DNA of 64,000 nt from Streptomyces sp. NBC_01754 (GTDB lineage: Bacteria > Actinomycetota > Actinomycetes > Streptomycetales > Streptomycetaceae). The position numbers and the translations under genes are program-made. Positions 1 to 12,017 of the stretch are shown here, in pieces (within the stretch, counting starts at the first letter, position 1; each line of letters begins with the position of its first letter). The stretch is taken from NCBI RefSeq assembly GCF_035918015.1, contig NZ_CP109132.1, positions 7,674,803 through 7,738,802 of the forward strand, written 5' to 3'. The notes under the pieces were generated by a model, which was given only the letters and a program-made list of their open reading frames with translations, was not told where the DNA came from and ran no database searches.

Positions 1-524
1 CCCAGGCCGCGGTGATCGTCCGCGAGGACCGCCCCGGCGACAAACGCCTCGTCGCCTACCTCGTCGGCACAACCGACACCCCATGGAACCCGGACGCGCT
101 GCGCACCCACGCCGGCGAACTCCTGCCCGACTACATGGTCCCCTCCGCCTTCGTCCTCCTGGACGCCCTGCCGCTGACCGCCAACGGCAAACTCGACCGC
201 CGCGCCCTGCCGCGGCCCGCACTCGACGGCGAGAGCGACGGCCGCGCCCCGCGCAACCCCCGCGAGGAAGTGCTCTGCGCACTGTTCGCCGACGTCCTCG
301 GCGTCCCCACCGTCTCCATCGACGACGACTTCTTCCGCCTCGGCGGGCACTCACTGCTCGCCACCCGGCTCGTCAGCCGGATCCGTACCGCCCTCGGGGC
401 CGAACTCCCGGTCCCCGCCCTCTTCGAGAACCCGAACGTGGCCAGCCTGGCCGAGCGGCTCGACCGCGCCCAGAGCGCGCGCCCGAAGCTGCGGCCGATG
501 CGCCGGATGGGAGCCTCCCAGTGA
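1..524 (+). CDS. Nonribosomal peptide synthetase, 3' end (A-domain C-terminus and carrier protein)
   Basis: This is the last ~174 codons of an NRPS gene whose start lies left of the window. It holds the end of an adenylation domain ([10 protein letters not shown], the A10 lysine region) and a peptidyl carrier domain with LGGHSL, whose serine takes the phosphopantetheine arm. It ends in a short tail, with no condensation or thioesterase domain after the carrier, so the chain must pass to the next protein. The stop overlaps the GTG of the next NRPS gene (GTGA at 521-524), which indicates translational coupling. Bases 1-302 are identical to 3237-3538 in module 1 of the next gene, a sign of module duplication or gene conversion. 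Confidence 0.93.
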   Translation, partial: QAAVIVREDRPGDKRLVAYLVGTTDTPWNPDALRTHAGELLPDYMVPSAFVLLDALPLTANGKLDRRALPRPALDGESDGRAPRNPREEVLCALFADVLGVPTVSIDDDFFRLGGHSLLATRLVSRIRTALGAELPVPALFENPNVASLAERLDRAQSARPKLRPMRRMGASQ

Positions 525-3500
525 TCCCCCTGTCATACGCCCAGCAACGCCTGTGGTTCCTCGCCCAACTGGAGGGCCCCTCGGCCACCTACAACATCCC
601 GCTGGCACTCCGCCTGACCGGCGCCCTCGACACCGAGGCACTGACCCTGGCTCTCGGCGACGTCGTCGCCCGGCACGAGAGCCTGCGCACGGTCTACCCC
701 GAGCGCGACGGCACCCCCTACCAGGAGATCCTCGCCGCCGAAGACATACACCTCGACCTGCCGGTCCTGCACACCGACGAGGCCGGCCTCGCCGAGGTCC
801 TCGCCGCCGAGTCGGCCCACATCTTCGACCTCGCCACCGACCTCCCCGTGGAAGCACGGCTCATCCGGCTCGCCGACGGCCGGCCGGCCGCGAAGCCCGG
901 GCCCGACCGGGAACAGGAGCACGTCCTCCTCGTCGTCATGCACCACATCGCCTCCGACGGCTGGTCCATCGCCCCGCTGCTGCGCGACCTCGCCCACGCC
1001 TACCGGGCACGCCTCACCGGCCGGGCCCCGGAGCAGGACCCGCTGGAGATCCAGTACACCGACTACACCCTCTGGCAGCACGAACTGCTCGGCGAACCCG
1101 ACGCCGAGGACAGCCTCATGACCCGGCAGACCGCGTACTGGCGTGAACGGCTGGCCGGACTGCCGGCCGAGGCCACCCTCCCCGCCGACCGGCCCCGCCC
1201 CGCCGTCAGCTCCTACCGCGGTGACACCCGTGGTCTCCACTGCCCGCCCCAGACCCACGCGGCCCTCGCCGAACTGGCGAAGGAGAGCGGCGCCACCCTC
1301 TTCATGGCAGCCCAGGCAGCACTCGCGACAGTCCTCGCCGCCTCCGGAGCCGGCACCGACGTCCCCGTCGGCTCCCCGGTCGCCGGCCGCACCGACGAAG
1401 CACTCGACGACCTCGTGGGCTTCTTCGTCAACACCCTCGTCCTGCGCACCGACGTCAGCGGCGACCCGACGTTCCGGCAACTCCTGGAACGAGTCCGTAC
1501 CACCGACCTCGGCGCCTGGGCCCACCAGGACCTGCCCTTCGACCGGCTCGTCGAGGCACTCAACCCCGAGCGCACCGGCGACCGCCACCCTCTCTTCCAG
1601 GTCATGCTGACCCTGGTACAGGCCGGCGCCACCGAATCCGGCGCCGACTTCCCGGGCCTGCGGACCCGCACCGAATACTCACCCACCAGCACCGCCAAAT
1701 TCGACCTGACCATCGGCTTCGACGAGCACCTCACCCCCGACGGCCGACCCGACGGCCTCGACATCACCGCCGAATACGCCACCGACCTCTACGACCCCGA
1801 GACCGTCGAAGCCCTCCTCGCCCGGCTCGGCCGGCTGCTCACCGAGGCCGTCGCCCACCCCGACACCCCGCTCTCCGGCCTGGACCTCCTCGACCCGGCC
1901 GAGCGCACCCTGCTCCTCGACACCTGGACCGGCCACGCCACCCCGGTCCCCGACGCCTCGGTCGCCGACCTCTTCACCGCACAGGCCGCGCGCACCCCGG
2001 ACGCCATCGCCCTCACCCACGCCGGCCGCACCTTCACCTACGCCGAAGCCGACACCGTCGCCAACCGGTTCGCTCATCACCTGGTCTCGCTCGGCGTCGG
2101 ACCCGAGACCGTCGTCGCCGTCCTGATGGAACGCTCCGCCGACCTCGTCCTGTCACTGCTCGCCATCACCAAGGCCGGCGGTGTCTACGCCCCCCTCAAC
2201 GCCGTCGACCCGGCCTCCCGGCTCACCCGTATCCTCGCCGACACAGCAGCCCCGGTCGTCCTGGTCGACCCGGCCCTCGCCGAGCACGAGATCCTGACCG
2301 AGACGACCGGAGCACGCACCGTCCTCGTCGACGGACTCGCCGACGACCCGGCCCTCGACGCCCATCCGGCGACCGCACCCGAAACCACCACGCATCCCGA
2401 CCAGTGGCTGTACGTCATGTTCACCTCGGGTTCGACCGGTGTGCCGAAGGGCGTCGCCATCACCCATCGCAACGTCGCCGAACTCGCCCTGGACCGGAGG
2501 TGGACCCGCCCCGCCCACGCCCATGTGCTCTTCCACTCCCCGCACACTTTCGACGCCTCGACCTTCGAACTCTGGGTGCCCTGGCTCTCCGGCGGCACCG
2601 TCTCGGTCGCCCCGCCCGGAGTTCTCGACACGGCCGCGCTCGCGACCGTGCTGAAGGAGGAGTCGATCACCGGGCTGTGGCTCACGGTGGGTCTGTTCCG
2701 GCTGGTCGCGGAGGAGGACCCGGGCGCGTTCGCCGGCCTGGGCGAGCTGTGGACGGGCGGTGACGTCGTGCCGCCGGAGGCGGTGCGCCGGGTGACCGAC
2801 GCCTGCCCGGACCTGATCGTGGTCAATGGATACGGGCCGACGGAGACGACGACGTTCGCCACCTCGCACCCGCTGCACCGGCCCTTCGACTACGACGGCG
2901 CCCTCCCCATCGGACGCCCCCTGGACAACACCCGCCTCTACGTCCTCGACGAACACCTCGCACTCCTCGCCCCCGGCGTCCCCGGCGAGCTGTACATCGC
3001 CGGCACCGGACTCGCCCGCGGCTACCTCGGCCACCCCGCGCTCACCGCTGAACGGTTCGTCGCCGACCCCTACGGCTCCGCGGGTTCCCGCATGTACCGC
3101 ACCGGCGACCTCGTGCGCTGGTCGCGGAAGGGCGAGATCGAGTACCTGGGCCGGGCGGACCAGCAGGTGAAACTGCGAGGCTTCCGCATCGAACCGGGCG
3201 AGACCGAATCCGCGCTGATGACACACGCCTCCGTCACCCAGGCCGCGGTGATCGTCCGCGAGGACCGCCCCGGCGACAAACGCCTCGTCGCCTACCTCGT
3301 CGGCACAACCGACACCCCATGGAACCCGGACGCGCTGCGCACCCACGCCGGCGAACTCCTGCCCGACTACATGGTCCCCTCCGCCTTCGTCCTCCTGGAC
3401 GCCCTGCCGCTGACCGCCAACGGCAAACTCGACCGCCGCGCCCTGCCGCGGCCCGCACTCGACGGCGAGAGCGACGGCCGCGCCCCGCGCAACCCCCGCG

Positions 3501-6500
3501 AGGAAGTGCTCTGCGCACTGTTCGCCGACGTCCTCGGCAGCCCGTCCGTCACCGTCGACGACCACTTCCTGCGCCTCGGCGGGCACTCACTGCTCGCCAC
3601 CCGGCTCGTCAGCCGGATCCGCGCCGCCCTCGGCACCAGCATCACGGTCCGCGACGTCTTCCAGCACCCGACCGTGGCCCGGCTCGCCGAACTGATCGCG
3701 GTGAGCGGGGGTGAGGAGGAGCGCCCCGCCCTCGTGGTCCAGGAGCGGCCCGAGCGCATCCCGCTCTCCTCGGCCCAGCAGCGCCTGTGGTTCCTCGACC
3801 AGTTGGAAGGCCCCTCGGCCACCTACAACATTCCGCTGGCACTCCGGCTCACCGGCGCCCTCGACACCGGGGCCCTGCGTCTCGCGCTCGGCGATGTCGT
3901 CGCACGCCACGAATCCCTCCGGACCGTCTTCCGGACCGCCGACGGCGAGGCCTACCAGCACATCCTGCCCGCCGACGGGATCGACCTGCCACTGCCCACG
4001 GTGCCGGCCACCGAGAAGACCCTCACCGCGCTCCTCGCCGAGGAGAGTGCCAAGGTCTTCGACCTGACGGCCGAACTGCCGCTGCGCACCGCCCTGCTGA
4101 CCCTGTCCGACGACATCCACGTCCTGGTGGTCGTCACCCATCACATCGCCTCCGACGGTTGGTCGAACGCGCCGTTTTTCGCTGATCTGGCCCGTGCCTA
4201 CGAGGCCCGGAGCGAGGGAGGCGTTCCTGGTTGGGCGCCGCTGCCCGTCCAGTACGCCGATTACACACTCTGGCAGCGTGATCTGCTCGCCGCCGAGCAG
4301 CTGCCTCAACTCGGCTTCTGGCGTGAGCAACTCGCCGGTCTTCCGGAAGAGGTGACTCTTCCCGCGGACCGGCCGCGGCCGGCCGTCGCCTCCTACCAGG
4401 GCGCCACACTCACTGCGTCCTGCCCTGCCGTGGTGCATCAGGCTCTGGCCGGGCTGGCGCGTGAGACCGGGACCACGTTGTTCATGGTCGCCCAGGCTGT
4501 TGTCGCGGTGGTGCTGGCGCGGTGCGGTGGCGGCGAAGACGTCCCGATCGGTTCGCCGGTCGCGGGGCGGACGGATCAGGCTCTCGATGATCTCGTGGGC
4601 TTTTTCGTCAATACGTTGGTTCTGCGTACGGATCTGGGTGGCGATCCCACCTTCCGTGAGTTGCTGGGCCGGGTGCGGGAATCGGATCTTGCCGCTTGGG
4701 CTCATCAGGACCTTCCGTTCGACCGGCTGGTCGAGGCTCTCAACCCTGAGCGTTCGGCGTCCCGGCATCCGTTGTTCCAGGTGATGCTCACCGTGGGTGA
4801 CACGGCGGTGGGCGCGCCTGGGCTCGGTGGGGTGGAGGCCGAGTTCGTGGCCCCGGAGCTGCGGATCGCGAAGTTCGACCTGACGTTCGCGTTCGGTGAG
4901 CGGCGGACAGCGGACGGCAGCCCCGGCGGGCTCGACGTCACCGTCGAATACGCCACCGATCTCTACGACCCCGCCACGATCGCCGGCCTCCTGGAGCGGA
5001 CACTCCTTCTTCTGGAGTCCGCGGCCACTTCTCCTGATTCGGCTGTCGGTTCTCTGGCTTTTCTTCCTGAGGCGGAGCGGGATCGTCTCGCTGTGTGGTC
5101 CGGGGTGGCGGCGGGGAGTCCGGTTGAGGGGCTTGACGGTCTGTTCGTGGCGCAGGCGGCGCGGTCGCCGGAGGCGACGGCGCTGGTTTTCGAGGACCAG
5201 GTGATTTCGTACGGGGAGCTGGATGTCTGGTCCAACCGGCTGGCGCGGTATCTGACCGGCCGGGGTGTGCGTTCTGGTGATCTTGTCGGTGTGCATGTCG
5301 AGCGTTCGCCGCACATGGTGGCGTCGATCCTTGCCGTGCTGAAGGCCGGTGCGGGTTATACGATGCTTGACCCGTTGTTCCCGGTGGAGCGGCTCAACGG
5401 TGTTCTGGGGCAGGTGGCACCGGCGGCGCTCATCACTCAGAGTCATCTTCCTGTGCTCAGTACCCGGGCGGTGGTGGTGGATCTGACTGCCGAGGTGGGT
5501 GAGGTGAGCGGGCTGCCGGGCGGTGTGGTGGAGACCGGGGGTTCGCCGGAGTCGGTGGCCTGTGTGATGTTCACTTCCGGTTCGACGGGTGTGCCGAAGG
5601 GGGTGATGGCCTCTCACCGGGCTCTCGCGGCGACTTTTGTGGGCCCGGACTATCTGGCGTTCGGTCCGGGGCAGAGGTTCCTGCAGTGCTCTCCGGTTTC
5701 GTGGGATGCGTTCGCTCTTGAAGTGTTCGGTCCGCTGCTGCACGGCGGTGTGTGTGTTCTCCAGCCCGGTCAGCACACTGACCCGAATCTGATTGCGGAG
5801 CTGGTCGAGGAGCACCAGGTGACCACGCTTCAGATGTCCGCGAGTCTTTTCAACCACATGCTCGACGAGCACCCGCGGACTTTTACCCGTTTGAGGGAGG
5901 CGATGACGGCGGGGGAGGCTGCCTCACCCGCGCACATCACCCGTGCTCTCACGGACAGTCCCCAGCTGCGTCTGCTCAACGGGTACGGCCCGGCCGAGAG
6001 CATGGGCTTCACGACCGCTTTCGTCATCGAGCCCGGCGCCGCCGCGGGCGCCGCCGGCGTTCCCGTCGGCAGCCCGCTCCTGGGGAAGCACGCTTATGTT
6101 CTTGATGCCGGTCTGGAGGTGGTGGCTCCTGGGGTGCCGGGTGAGCTGTATGTGGCCGGTCACGGGATCGCGCACGGATACATCGGTCAGCAGGCCCTGA
6201 CCGCCGAGCGGTTCGTCGCCGACCCGTACGGTCCCGCCGGCTCCCGTATGTATCGCACCGGTGACCTTGCCCGCTGGAACAGCCAGGGTGCCCTGGAGTA
6301 TCTCGGGCGCGGTGACGAACAGATCAAGCTCCGTGGTTTCCGTATCGAACCCGGCGAGATCGAGGCCGCCCTCCTTGCCCATCCGGCTGTCACCCAGGCC
6401 GCCGCCGTCGTCCGCGAGGACCGGCCCGGCGACAAACGCCTCGTCGCCTACACCGTCGGGCAGACGACTCCGCAAGAGCTGCGCCGGCACACCGCCGCCC

Positions 6501-9500
6501 GGCTGCCCGAGTACATGATCCCCTCTGCCTTCGCGGTCCTCGACGAGTTGCCGCGCACGGTCAACGGCAAACTCGACCGCCGTGCTCTGCCCGCACCCGA
6601 TCCCGGCACACCATCCGAAAACAGCCGGCGGCCCCGCAACCCGGCCGAGGAAATCCTCTGCGGACTGTTCGCCGACAACCTCGGCCTGGACTCCATCGGC
6701 ATCGACGACAACTTCTTCCACCGAGGCGGACACTCCCTCCGCGCCACCAAACTCACCTCCAAGATCCGCGACGCCTTCGGCGTACGGCTCGGAGTGCGCG
6801 ACGTCTTCCAGCACCCGACCGTGGCCCGGCTCGCCGAACTGATCGCGGTGAGCGGGGGTGAGGAGGAGCGCCCCGCCCTCGTGGTCCAGGAGCGGCCCGA
6901 GCGCATCCCGCTCTCCTCGGCCCAGCAGCGCCTGTGGTTCCTCGACCAGTTGGAAGGCCCCTCGGCCACCTACAACATTCCGCTGGCACTCCGGCTCACC
7001 GGCGCCCTCGACACCGGGGCCCTGCGTCTCGCGCTCGGCGATGTCGTCGCACGCCACGAATCCCTCCGGACGTCCTTCCCCTCCGAGGGCGGACTGCCTC
7101 ACCAGGCGGTCCGCCCTGTCGCGGCGACCGACCTCGCGTGCCCGGTGATCCCGGTGACGCAGGAGTCCCTGCCCCAGGTGCTGGCCGCACTGGCCGGCAC
7201 CACATTCGACCTCTCCACCGATCTGCCCCTCCGCGCGAATCTGATGGAGCTGTCCCCCGAGGAGCATGTGCTCCTGGTGGTGATGCACCACATCGCCTCC
7301 GACGGTTGGTCGAACGCGCCGTTTTTCGCTGATCTGGCCCGTGCCTACGAGGCCCGGAGCGAGGGAGGCGTTCCTGGTTGGGCGCCGCTGCCCGTCCAGT
7401 ACGCCGATTACACACTCTGGCAGCGTGATCTGCTCGCCGCCGAGCAGCTGCCTCAACTCGGCTTCTGGCGTGAGCAACTCGCCGGTCTTCCGGAAGAGGT
7501 GACTCTTCCCGCGGACCGGCCGCGGCCGGCCGTCGCCTCCTACCAGGGCGCCACACTCACTGCGTCCTGCCCTGCCGTGGTGCATCAGGCTCTGGCCGGG
7601 CTGGCGCGTGAGACCGGGACCACGTTGTTCATGGTCGCCCAGGCTGTTGTCGCGGTGGTGCTGGCGCGGTGCGGTGGCGGCGAAGACGTCCCGATCGGTT
7701 CGCCGGTCGCGGGGCGGACGGATCAGGCTCTCGATGATCTCGTGGGCTTTTTCGTCAATACGTTGGTTCTGCGTACGGATCTGGGTGGCGATCCCACCTT
7801 CCGTGAGTTGCTGGGCCGGGTGCGGGAATCGGATCTTGCCGCTTGGGCTCATCAGGACCTTCCGTTCGACCGGCTGGTCGAGGCTCTCAACCCTGAGCGT
7901 TCGGCGTCCCGGCATCCGTTGTTCCAGGTGATGCTCACCGTGGGTGACACGGCGGTGGGCGCGCCTGGGCTCGGTGGGGTGGAGGCCGAGTTCGTGGCCC
8001 CGGAGCTGCGGATCGCGAAGTTCGACCTGACGTTCGCGTTCGGTGAGCGGCGGACAGCGGACGGCAGCCCCGGCGGGCTCGACGTCACCGTCGAATACGC
8101 CACCGATCTCTACGACCCCGCCACGATCGCCGGCCTCCTGGAGCGGACACTCCTTCTTCTGGAGTCCGCGGCCACTTCTCCTGATTCGGCTGTCGGTTCT
8201 CTGGCTTTTCTTCCTGAGGCGGAGCGGGATCGTCTCGCTGTGTGGTCCGGGGTGGCGGCGGGGAGTCCGGTTGAGGGGCTTGACGGTCTGTTCGTGGCGC
8301 AGGCGGCGCGGTCGCCGGAGGCGACGGCGCTGGTTTTCGAGGACCAGGTGATTTCGTACGGGGAGCTGGATGTCTGGTCCAACCGGCTGGCGCGGTATCT
8401 GACCGGCCGGGGTGTGCGTTCTGGTGATCTTGTCGGTGTGCATGTCGAGCGTTCGCCGCACATGGTGGCGTCGATCCTTGCCGTGCTGAAGGCCGGTGCG
8501 GGTTATACGATGCTTGACCCGTTGTTCCCGGTGGAGCGGCTCAACGGTGTTCTGGGGCAGGTGGCACCGGCGGCGCTCATCACTCAGAGTCATCTTCCTG
8601 TGCTCAGTACCCGGGCGGTGGTGGTGGATCTGACTGCCGAGGTGGGTGAGGTGAGCGGGCTGCCGGGCGGTGTGGTGGAGACCGGGGGTTCGCCGGAGTC
8701 GGTGGCCTGTGTGATGTTCACTTCCGGTTCGACGGGTGTGCCGAAGGGGGTGATGGCCTCTCACCGGGCTCTCGCGGCGACTTTTGTGGGCCCGGACTAT
8801 CTGGCGTTCGGTCCGGGGCAGAGGTTCCTGCAGTGCTCTCCGGTTTCGTGGGATGCGTTCGCTCTTGAAGTGTTCGGTCCGCTGCTGCACGGCGGTGTGT
8901 GTGTTCTCCAGCCCGGTCAGCACACTGACCCGAATCTGATTGCGGAGCTGGTCGAGGAGCACCAGGTGACCACGCTTCAGATGTCCGCGAGTCTTTTCAA
9001 CCACATGCTCGACGAGCACCCGCGGACTTTTACCCGTTTGAGGGAGGCGATGACGGCGGGGGAGGCTGCCTCACCCGCGCACATCACCCGTGCTCTCACG
9101 GACAGTCCCCAGCTGCGTCTGCTCAACGGGTACGGCCCGGCCGAGAGCATGGGCTTCACGACCGCTTTCGTCATCGAGCCCGGCGCCGCCGCGGGCGCCG
9201 CCGGCGTTCCCGTCGGCAGCCCGCTCCTGGGGAAGCACGCTTATGTTCTTGATGCCGGTCTGGAGGTGGTGGCTCCTGGGGTGCCGGGTGAGCTGTATGT
9301 GGCCGGTCACGGGATCGCGCACGGATACATCGGTCAGCAGGCCCTGACCGCCGAGCGGTTCGTCGCCGACCCGTACGGTCCCGCCGGCTCCCGTATGTAC
9401 CGCACCGGTGACCTTGCCCGCTGGAACAGCCAGGGTGCCCTGGAGTATCTCGGGCGCGGTGACGAACAGATCAAGCTCCGTGGTTTCCGTATCGAACCCG

Positions 9501-10819
9501 GCGAGATCGAGGCCGCCCTCCTTGCCCATCCGGCTGTCACCCAGGCCGCCGCCGTCGTCCGCGAGGACCGGCCCGGCGACAAACGCCTCGTCGCCTACAC
9601 CGTCGGGCAGACGACTCCGCAAGAGCTGCGCCGGCACACCGCCGCCCGGCTGCCCGAGTACATGATCCCCTCTGCCTTCGCGGTCCTCGACGAGTTGCCG
9701 CGCACGGTCAACGGCAAACTCGACCGCCGTGCTCTGCCCGCACCCGATCCCGGCACACCATCCGAAAACAGCCGGCGGCCCCGCAACCCGGCCGAGGAAA
9801 TCCTCTGCGGACTGTTCGCCGACAACCTCGGCCTGGACTCCATCGGCATCGACGACAACTTCTTCCACCGAGGCGGACACTCCCTCCGCGCCACCAAACT
9901 GATCAGCCGCATCCGCGCCGTCTGGGACACCCGCATCACCGTCAGCGACCTGTTTCAGAGTCCCACCCCCGCGCTGCTCGCCGAGCACATCGCGGCGGGC
10001 AGCGGGGCCGAAGCCTTCGGCACCGTCCTGCCCATCCGGGCCGCCACCGCGGCGAACTCCGGCGAGGCACCGCTGTTCTGCGTGCACGCCGTGTCCGGCA
10101 TGTGCTGGAGCTACGCCGGACTTCTGCCCCACCTCGACCGGGACAGGCCCCTCATCGCGCTCCAGGCCCGCAGGCTCACCGGCCCGCACGGGGCGCCGAC
10201 ATCCATCGAGGGCATGGCCGACGACTACCTCGCCGAGATCCGGCGCATCCAGCCCCACGGGCCCTACCACCTGCTCGGCTGGTCCTTCGGCGGCCTGGTC
10301 GCGCACGCCGTCGCCGCCCGGCTCGAAGCGGCCGGTGAGGAGGTGGCCCTGCTGGCCCTCCTCGACTCCTACCCGCTGCCCGACGGATTCCGGGCCCCCG
10401 AGATCGACGGCCGGCACGTGCTGACCTCCCTCCTCGGCACCCTCGGCGAGACGACCCCCGTGCGCTGCGCGGACACCACACCGGACATCGCCGAACTGGC
10501 CGAGGCGCTCCGCGGGGCCGACCCCGTGTTCGGCGCCCTGGAGCACACGCAGGCGGCGGCCGTCGTGGCCGCCACCCTGGACAACCTGCGGATGCGCTAC
10601 CGGTACGTGCCGGACGTCGCGTTCGGCGGCGACGCGGTGTTCTTCGACGCCACGGGCACGCCCGCGCCCCTGTCGGGCGCGGCCGCCTGGGCGCCGTACC
10701 TCACCGGCCGTATGGAGGAGTTCGCGGTCGACTGCGAACACGCCCGGATGACCGAGGCGGAGCCGCTGAGCGAGATCGGGCGGGTACTCGCCCGCAGGCT
10801 GCGGCCCGCCCGTATCTGA
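521..10819 (+). CDS. Three-module nonribosomal peptide synthetase with terminal thioesterase
   Basis: The protein is about 3432 residues with order C-A-PCP, C-A-PCP, C-A-PCP-TE. Condensation motifs HHIASDG lie near residues 141, 1207 and 2256. A-domain motifs include [11 protein letters not shown] and NGYGPTE in A1 (NGYGPAE in A2 and A3). Carrier serines are near 1023, 2072 and 3121 (GGHSL). The thioesterase shows GWSFG with Ser near 3255 and a late His near 3407. There are no epimerisation or methylation domains. My reading of the A1 pocket is D-A-F-W-W-G-G-T-F, close to the classical valine code D-A-F-W-I-G-G-T-F. A2 and A3 read D-A-L-Q-M-A-G-G-F, which I cannot assign; they are identical, so the same residue should be added twice. 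The GTG at 521 is chosen because it overlaps the upstream stop and begins directly with a C domain. The TE should release the peptide by hydrolysis or cyclisation. Confidence 0.95.
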   Translation: MIPLSYAQQRLWFLAQLEGPSATYNIPLALRLTGALDTEALTLALGDVVARHESLRTVYPERDGTPYQEILAAEDIHLDLPVLHTDEAGLAEVLAAESAHIFDLATDLPVEARLIRLADGRPAAKPGPDREQEHVLLVVMHHIASDGWSIAPLLRDLAHAYRARLTGRAPEQDPLEIQYTDYTLWQHELLGEPDAEDSLMTRQTAYWRERLAGLPAEATLPADRPRPAVSSYRGDTRGLHCPPQTHAALAELAKESGATLFMAAQAALATVLAASGAGTDVPVGSPVAGRTDEALDDLVGFFVNTLVLRTDVSGDPTFRQLLERVRTTDLGAWAHQDLPFDRLVEALNPERTGDRHPLFQVMLTLVQAGATESGADFPGLRTRTEYSPTSTAKFDLTIGFDEHLTPDGRPDGLDITAEYATDLYDPETVEALLARLGRLLTEAVAHPDTPLSGLDLLDPAERTLLLDTWTGHATPVPDASVADLFTAQAARTPDAIALTHAGRTFTYAEADTVANRFAHHLVSLGVGPETVVAVLMERSADLVLSLLAITKAGGVYAPLNAVDPASRLTRILADTAAPVVLVDPALAEHEILTETTGARTVLVDGLADDPALDAHPATAPETTTHPDQWLYVMFTSGSTGVPKGVAITHRNVAELALDRRWTRPAHAHVLFHSPHTFDASTFELWVPWLSGGTVSVAPPGVLDTAALATVLKEESITGLWLTVGLFRLVAEEDPGAFAGLGELWTGGDVVPPEAVRRVTDACPDLIVVNGYGPTETTTFATSHPLHRPFDYDGALPIGRPLDNTRLYVLDEHLALLAPGVPGELYIAGTGLARGYLGHPALTAERFVADPYGSAGSRMYRTGDLVRWSRKGEIEYLGRADQQVKLRGFRIEPGETESALMTHASVTQAAVIVREDRPGDKRLVAYLVGTTDTPWNPDALRTHAGELLPDYMVPSAFVLLDALPLTANGKLDRRALPRPALDGESDGRAPRNPREEVLCALFADVLGSPSVTVDDHFLRLGGHSLLATRLVSRIRAALGTSITVRDVFQHPTVARLAELIAVSGGEEERPALVVQERPERIPLSSAQQRLWFLDQLEGPSATYNIPLALRLTGALDTGALRLALGDVVARHESLRTVFRTADGEAYQHILPADGIDLPLPTVPATEKTLTALLAEESAKVFDLTAELPLRTALLTLSDDIHVLVVVTHHIASDGWSNAPFFADLARAYEARSEGGVPGWAPLPVQYADYTLWQRDLLAAEQLPQLGFWREQLAGLPEEVTLPADRPRPAVASYQGATLTASCPAVVHQALAGLARETGTTLFMVAQAVVAVVLARCGGGEDVPIGSPVAGRTDQALDDLVGFFVNTLVLRTDLGGDPTFRELLGRVRESDLAAWAHQDLPFDRLVEALNPERSASRHPLFQVMLTVGDTAVGAPGLGGVEAEFVAPELRIAKFDLTFAFGERRTADGSPGGLDVTVEYATDLYDPATIAGLLERTLLLLESAATSPDSAVGSLAFLPEAERDRLAVWSGVAAGSPVEGLDGLFVAQAARSPEATALVFEDQVISYGELDVWSNRLARYLTGRGVRSGDLVGVHVERSPHMVASILAVLKAGAGYTMLDPLFPVERLNGVLGQVAPAALITQSHLPVLSTRAVVVDLTAEVGEVSGLPGGVVETGGSPESVACVMFTSGSTGVPKGVMASHRALAATFVGPDYLAFGPGQRFLQCSPVSWDAFALEVFGPLLHGGVCVLQPGQHTDPNLIAELVEEHQVTTLQMSASLFNHMLDEHPRTFTRLREAMTAGEAASPAHITRALTDSPQLRLLNGYGPAESMGFTTAFVIEPGAAAGAAGVPVGSPLLGKHAYVLDAGLEVVAPGVPGELYVAGHGIAHGYIGQQALTAERFVADPYGPAGSRMYRTGDLARWNSQGALEYLGRGDEQIKLRGFRIEPGEIEAALLAHPAVTQAAAVVREDRPGDKRLVAYTVGQTTPQELRRHTAARLPEYMIPSAFAVLDELPRTVNGKLDRRALPAPDPGTPSENSRRPRNPAEEILCGLFADNLGLDSIGIDDNFFHRGGHSLRATKLTSKIRDAFGVRLGVRDVFQHPTVARLAELIAVSGGEEERPALVVQERPERIPLSSAQQRLWFLDQLEGPSATYNIPLALRLTGALDTGALRLALGDVVARHESLRTSFPSEGGLPHQAVRPVAATDLACPVIPVTQESLPQVLAALAGTTFDLSTDLPLRANLMELSPEEHVLLVVMHHIASDGWSNAPFFADLARAYEARSEGGVPGWAPLPVQYADYTLWQRDLLAAEQLPQLGFWREQLAGLPEEVTLPADRPRPAVASYQGATLTASCPAVVHQALAGLARETGTTLFMVAQAVVAVVLARCGGGEDVPIGSPVAGRTDQALDDLVGFFVNTLVLRTDLGGDPTFRELLGRVRESDLAAWAHQDLPFDRLVEALNPERSASRHPLFQVMLTVGDTAVGAPGLGGVEAEFVAPELRIAKFDLTFAFGERRTADGSPGGLDVTVEYATDLYDPATIAGLLERTLLLLESAATSPDSAVGSLAFLPEAERDRLAVWSGVAAGSPVEGLDGLFVAQAARSPEATALVFEDQVISYGELDVWSNRLARYLTGRGVRSGDLVGVHVERSPHMVASILAVLKAGAGYTMLDPLFPVERLNGVLGQVAPAALITQSHLPVLSTRAVVVDLTAEVGEVSGLPGGVVETGGSPESVACVMFTSGSTGVPKGVMASHRALAATFVGPDYLAFGPGQRFLQCSPVSWDAFALEVFGPLLHGGVCVLQPGQHTDPNLIAELVEEHQVTTLQMSASLFNHMLDEHPRTFTRLREAMTAGEAASPAHITRALTDSPQLRLLNGYGPAESMGFTTAFVIEPGAAAGAAGVPVGSPLLGKHAYVLDAGLEVVAPGVPGELYVAGHGIAHGYIGQQALTAERFVADPYGPAGSRMYRTGDLARWNSQGALEYLGRGDEQIKLRGFRIEPGEIEAALLAHPAVTQAAAVVREDRPGDKRLVAYTVGQTTPQELRRHTAARLPEYMIPSAFAVLDELPRTVNGKLDRRALPAPDPGTPSENSRRPRNPAEEILCGLFADNLGLDSIGIDDNFFHRGGHSLRATKLISRIRAVWDTRITVSDLFQSPTPALLAEHIAAGSGAEAFGTVLPIRAATAANSGEAPLFCVHAVSGMCWSYAGLLPHLDRDRPLIALQARRLTGPHGAPTSIEGMADDYLAEIRRIQPHGPYHLLGWSFGGLVAHAVAARLEAAGEEVALLALLDSYPLPDGFRAPEIDGRHVLTSLLGTLGETTPVRCADTTPDIAELAEALRGADPVFGALEHTQAAAVVAATLDNLRMRYRYVPDVAFGGDAVFFDATGTPAPLSGAAAWAPYLTGRMEEFAVDCEHARMTEAEPLSEIGRVLARRLRPARI
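3650..9900 (+). repeat. Near-identical tandem NRPS modules, 3147-bp period
   Basis: Bases 3650-3923 match 6797-7070, and 4142-6753 match 7289-9900, both at an offset of 3147 bp (1049 codons). I noticed one difference, T at 6253 against C at 9400, which is synonymous. Between the two blocks, about 218 bp of each condensation domain (3924-4141 and 7071-7288) has the same length but diverges. The second copy leaves identity inside the carrier domain at 9901. The block has more T- or G-ending codons than its flanks, so it looks like a recently duplicated or gene-converted unit. Such repeats also invite assembly collapse or expansion. Confidence 0.95.
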
Positions 10820-10840
10820 CCGAGGGAAGCATCCGGAGGA

Positions 10841-10880
10841 CCGGGGCCTGTACGGCGCTTCACCGCCGTACAGGCCCCGG
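10841..10880 (+). terminator. Hairpin terminator after the NRPS gene
   Basis: A perfect 17-bp inverted repeat (10841-10857 with 10864-10880) encloses a 6-base loop, 21 bases after the NRPS stop. There is no U-tract, which is usual for strong GC-rich Streptomyces terminators. It separates the NRPS transcript from the downstream precursor and export operon, implying a separate promoter between 10881 and 11098. Confidence 0.8.
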
Positions 10881-11098
10881 CGCGTTCCCGCCCGCCCCCG
10901 CCCGCCGGCGGCCCGCCGCCGCACCGAGCCCGCCCCCGGCCCTCAGCACCTTCCCGACCCCTCCCCGGCCAACTGCCCGCATACTGCCGCCCGACCAGCC
11001 GGATCGGTGCCGCGACGCTGCCTAGCGTTGGGGATGTCCGCACGATCGGCCAGGCCCCGTGAGCGGTGCGGTCCCGGCCCGCAGAGGAAGTCAAGGAC

Positions 11099-12016
11099 AT
11101 GGTGGATCATTCCGGTTGGCGGGTCGGTGTCGCCTCGGCTCCCATACATCACGGCGAAATTCTCCAGGGCGTCTTCCCGCACCGAGGCCGGCCGACCCGA
11201 GGGCTGGTCACACTGCCCTGCACGGTCTACACGACCCGGGCCTCGTTCATACCCGCGCGGGGCGAGAAACTGACCGTCTCCCCGGCCTGGAAGACCAAGG
11301 CGATGCGCTCCGCACAGCTCACCGCCGAGGCATGCGTCCCGCCCGGAGAGGGCCCGGTCGGCGGGCACCTCGAACTCACGGGTGACGTCCCCCTCTGCCG
11401 CGGCTTCGGCTCCTCCACCAGCGACGTGCTGGCCGCGGTCTGGGCCGTCCAGGACGCCCTGGTGACCCCGCTGCCCGCCGAGGAGATCGCACGGATCGCG
11501 GTGCGCGCCGAGACCGCGTCCGACTCCCTGATGTTCAACGAGAGCTCGGTCCTCTTCGCCCAGCGGGAGGGCAAGGTCATCGAGGACTTCGGGTACCGCA
11601 TGCCCGCCATGCGGGTCCTCGGATTCGGTTCGAGACCCGAGAACGAAGGCAAGGGCGTCGACACGCTGGCCTTCCCGCCCGCCGAGTACGGCGCCGCCGA
11701 GCTGGAACTCTTCGCCGAACTCCAGGTGATGCTGCGCGAGGCCATCCAGACCAAGGACGTCTCCCTCGTCGGCGCCGTCGCCACCGCCAGCACGGACGTC
11801 AACCAGCGCCATCTGCCCATCCCGCGCCTCGACGGACTGCGGACCATCGTCCGCGAGACCGGGGCACTGGGCATCCAGACCGCGCACAGCGGCGACATCG
11901 CCGGCCTTTTCTACGACCGTGACGACCCCGAGGTCGAGGCCCGCACCGAGCACGCTCAGCGACTGCTGCACAACATCGGCATCCACGAGCAGTGGATCTT
12001 CACGACGGGTGACTGA
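11099..12016 (+). CDS. GHMP-family kinase, L-threonine kinase type
   Basis: The 305-residue protein has the GHMP motif 2 as PLCRGFGSSTSD (about residues 98-109), the ATP-phosphate loop. Overall pattern and length fit the PduX-like L-threonine kinase branch rather than mevalonate kinases. The start is ATG 11099 because GAGGAAG lies 8 bases upstream; a GTG at 11066 is in frame but poorly placed. It is the first gene of a coupled run with a cysteine-synthase-like enzyme and an argininosuccinate-lyase-like enzyme. The inferred role is to phosphorylate the hydroxyl of threonine (or serine), making a leaving group for beta-substitution by the next enzyme. The substrate is not proven by sequence. 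Confidence 0.75.
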   Translation: MVDHSGWRVGVASAPIHHGEILQGVFPHRGRPTRGLVTLPCTVYTTRASFIPARGEKLTVSPAWKTKAMRSAQLTAEACVPPGEGPVGGHLELTGDVPLCRGFGSSTSDVLAAVWAVQDALVTPLPAEEIARIAVRAETASDSLMFNESSVLFAQREGKVIEDFGYRMPAMRVLGFGSRPENEGKGVDTLAFPPAEYGAAELELFAELQVMLREAIQTKDVSLVGAVATASTDVNQRHLPIPRLDGLRTIVRETGALGIQTAHSGDIAGLFYDRDDPEVEARTEHAQRLLHNIGIHEQWIFTTGD

Positions 12017-12017
12017 C

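Noticed and set aside
83..520. In-frame extension of the three-module NRPS upstream of 521
   Set aside because: The Arg/Pro-rich translation is a shadow of the preceding NRPS carrier domain; the condensation domain begins at the GTG overlapping its stop.
3587..10924. Very long open frames on the minus strand opposite the NRPS (up to ~1031 codons)
   Set aside because: They mirror the GC-rich codons of the real NRPS on the other strand, duplicate exactly with the module repeat and contain no recognisable domain.
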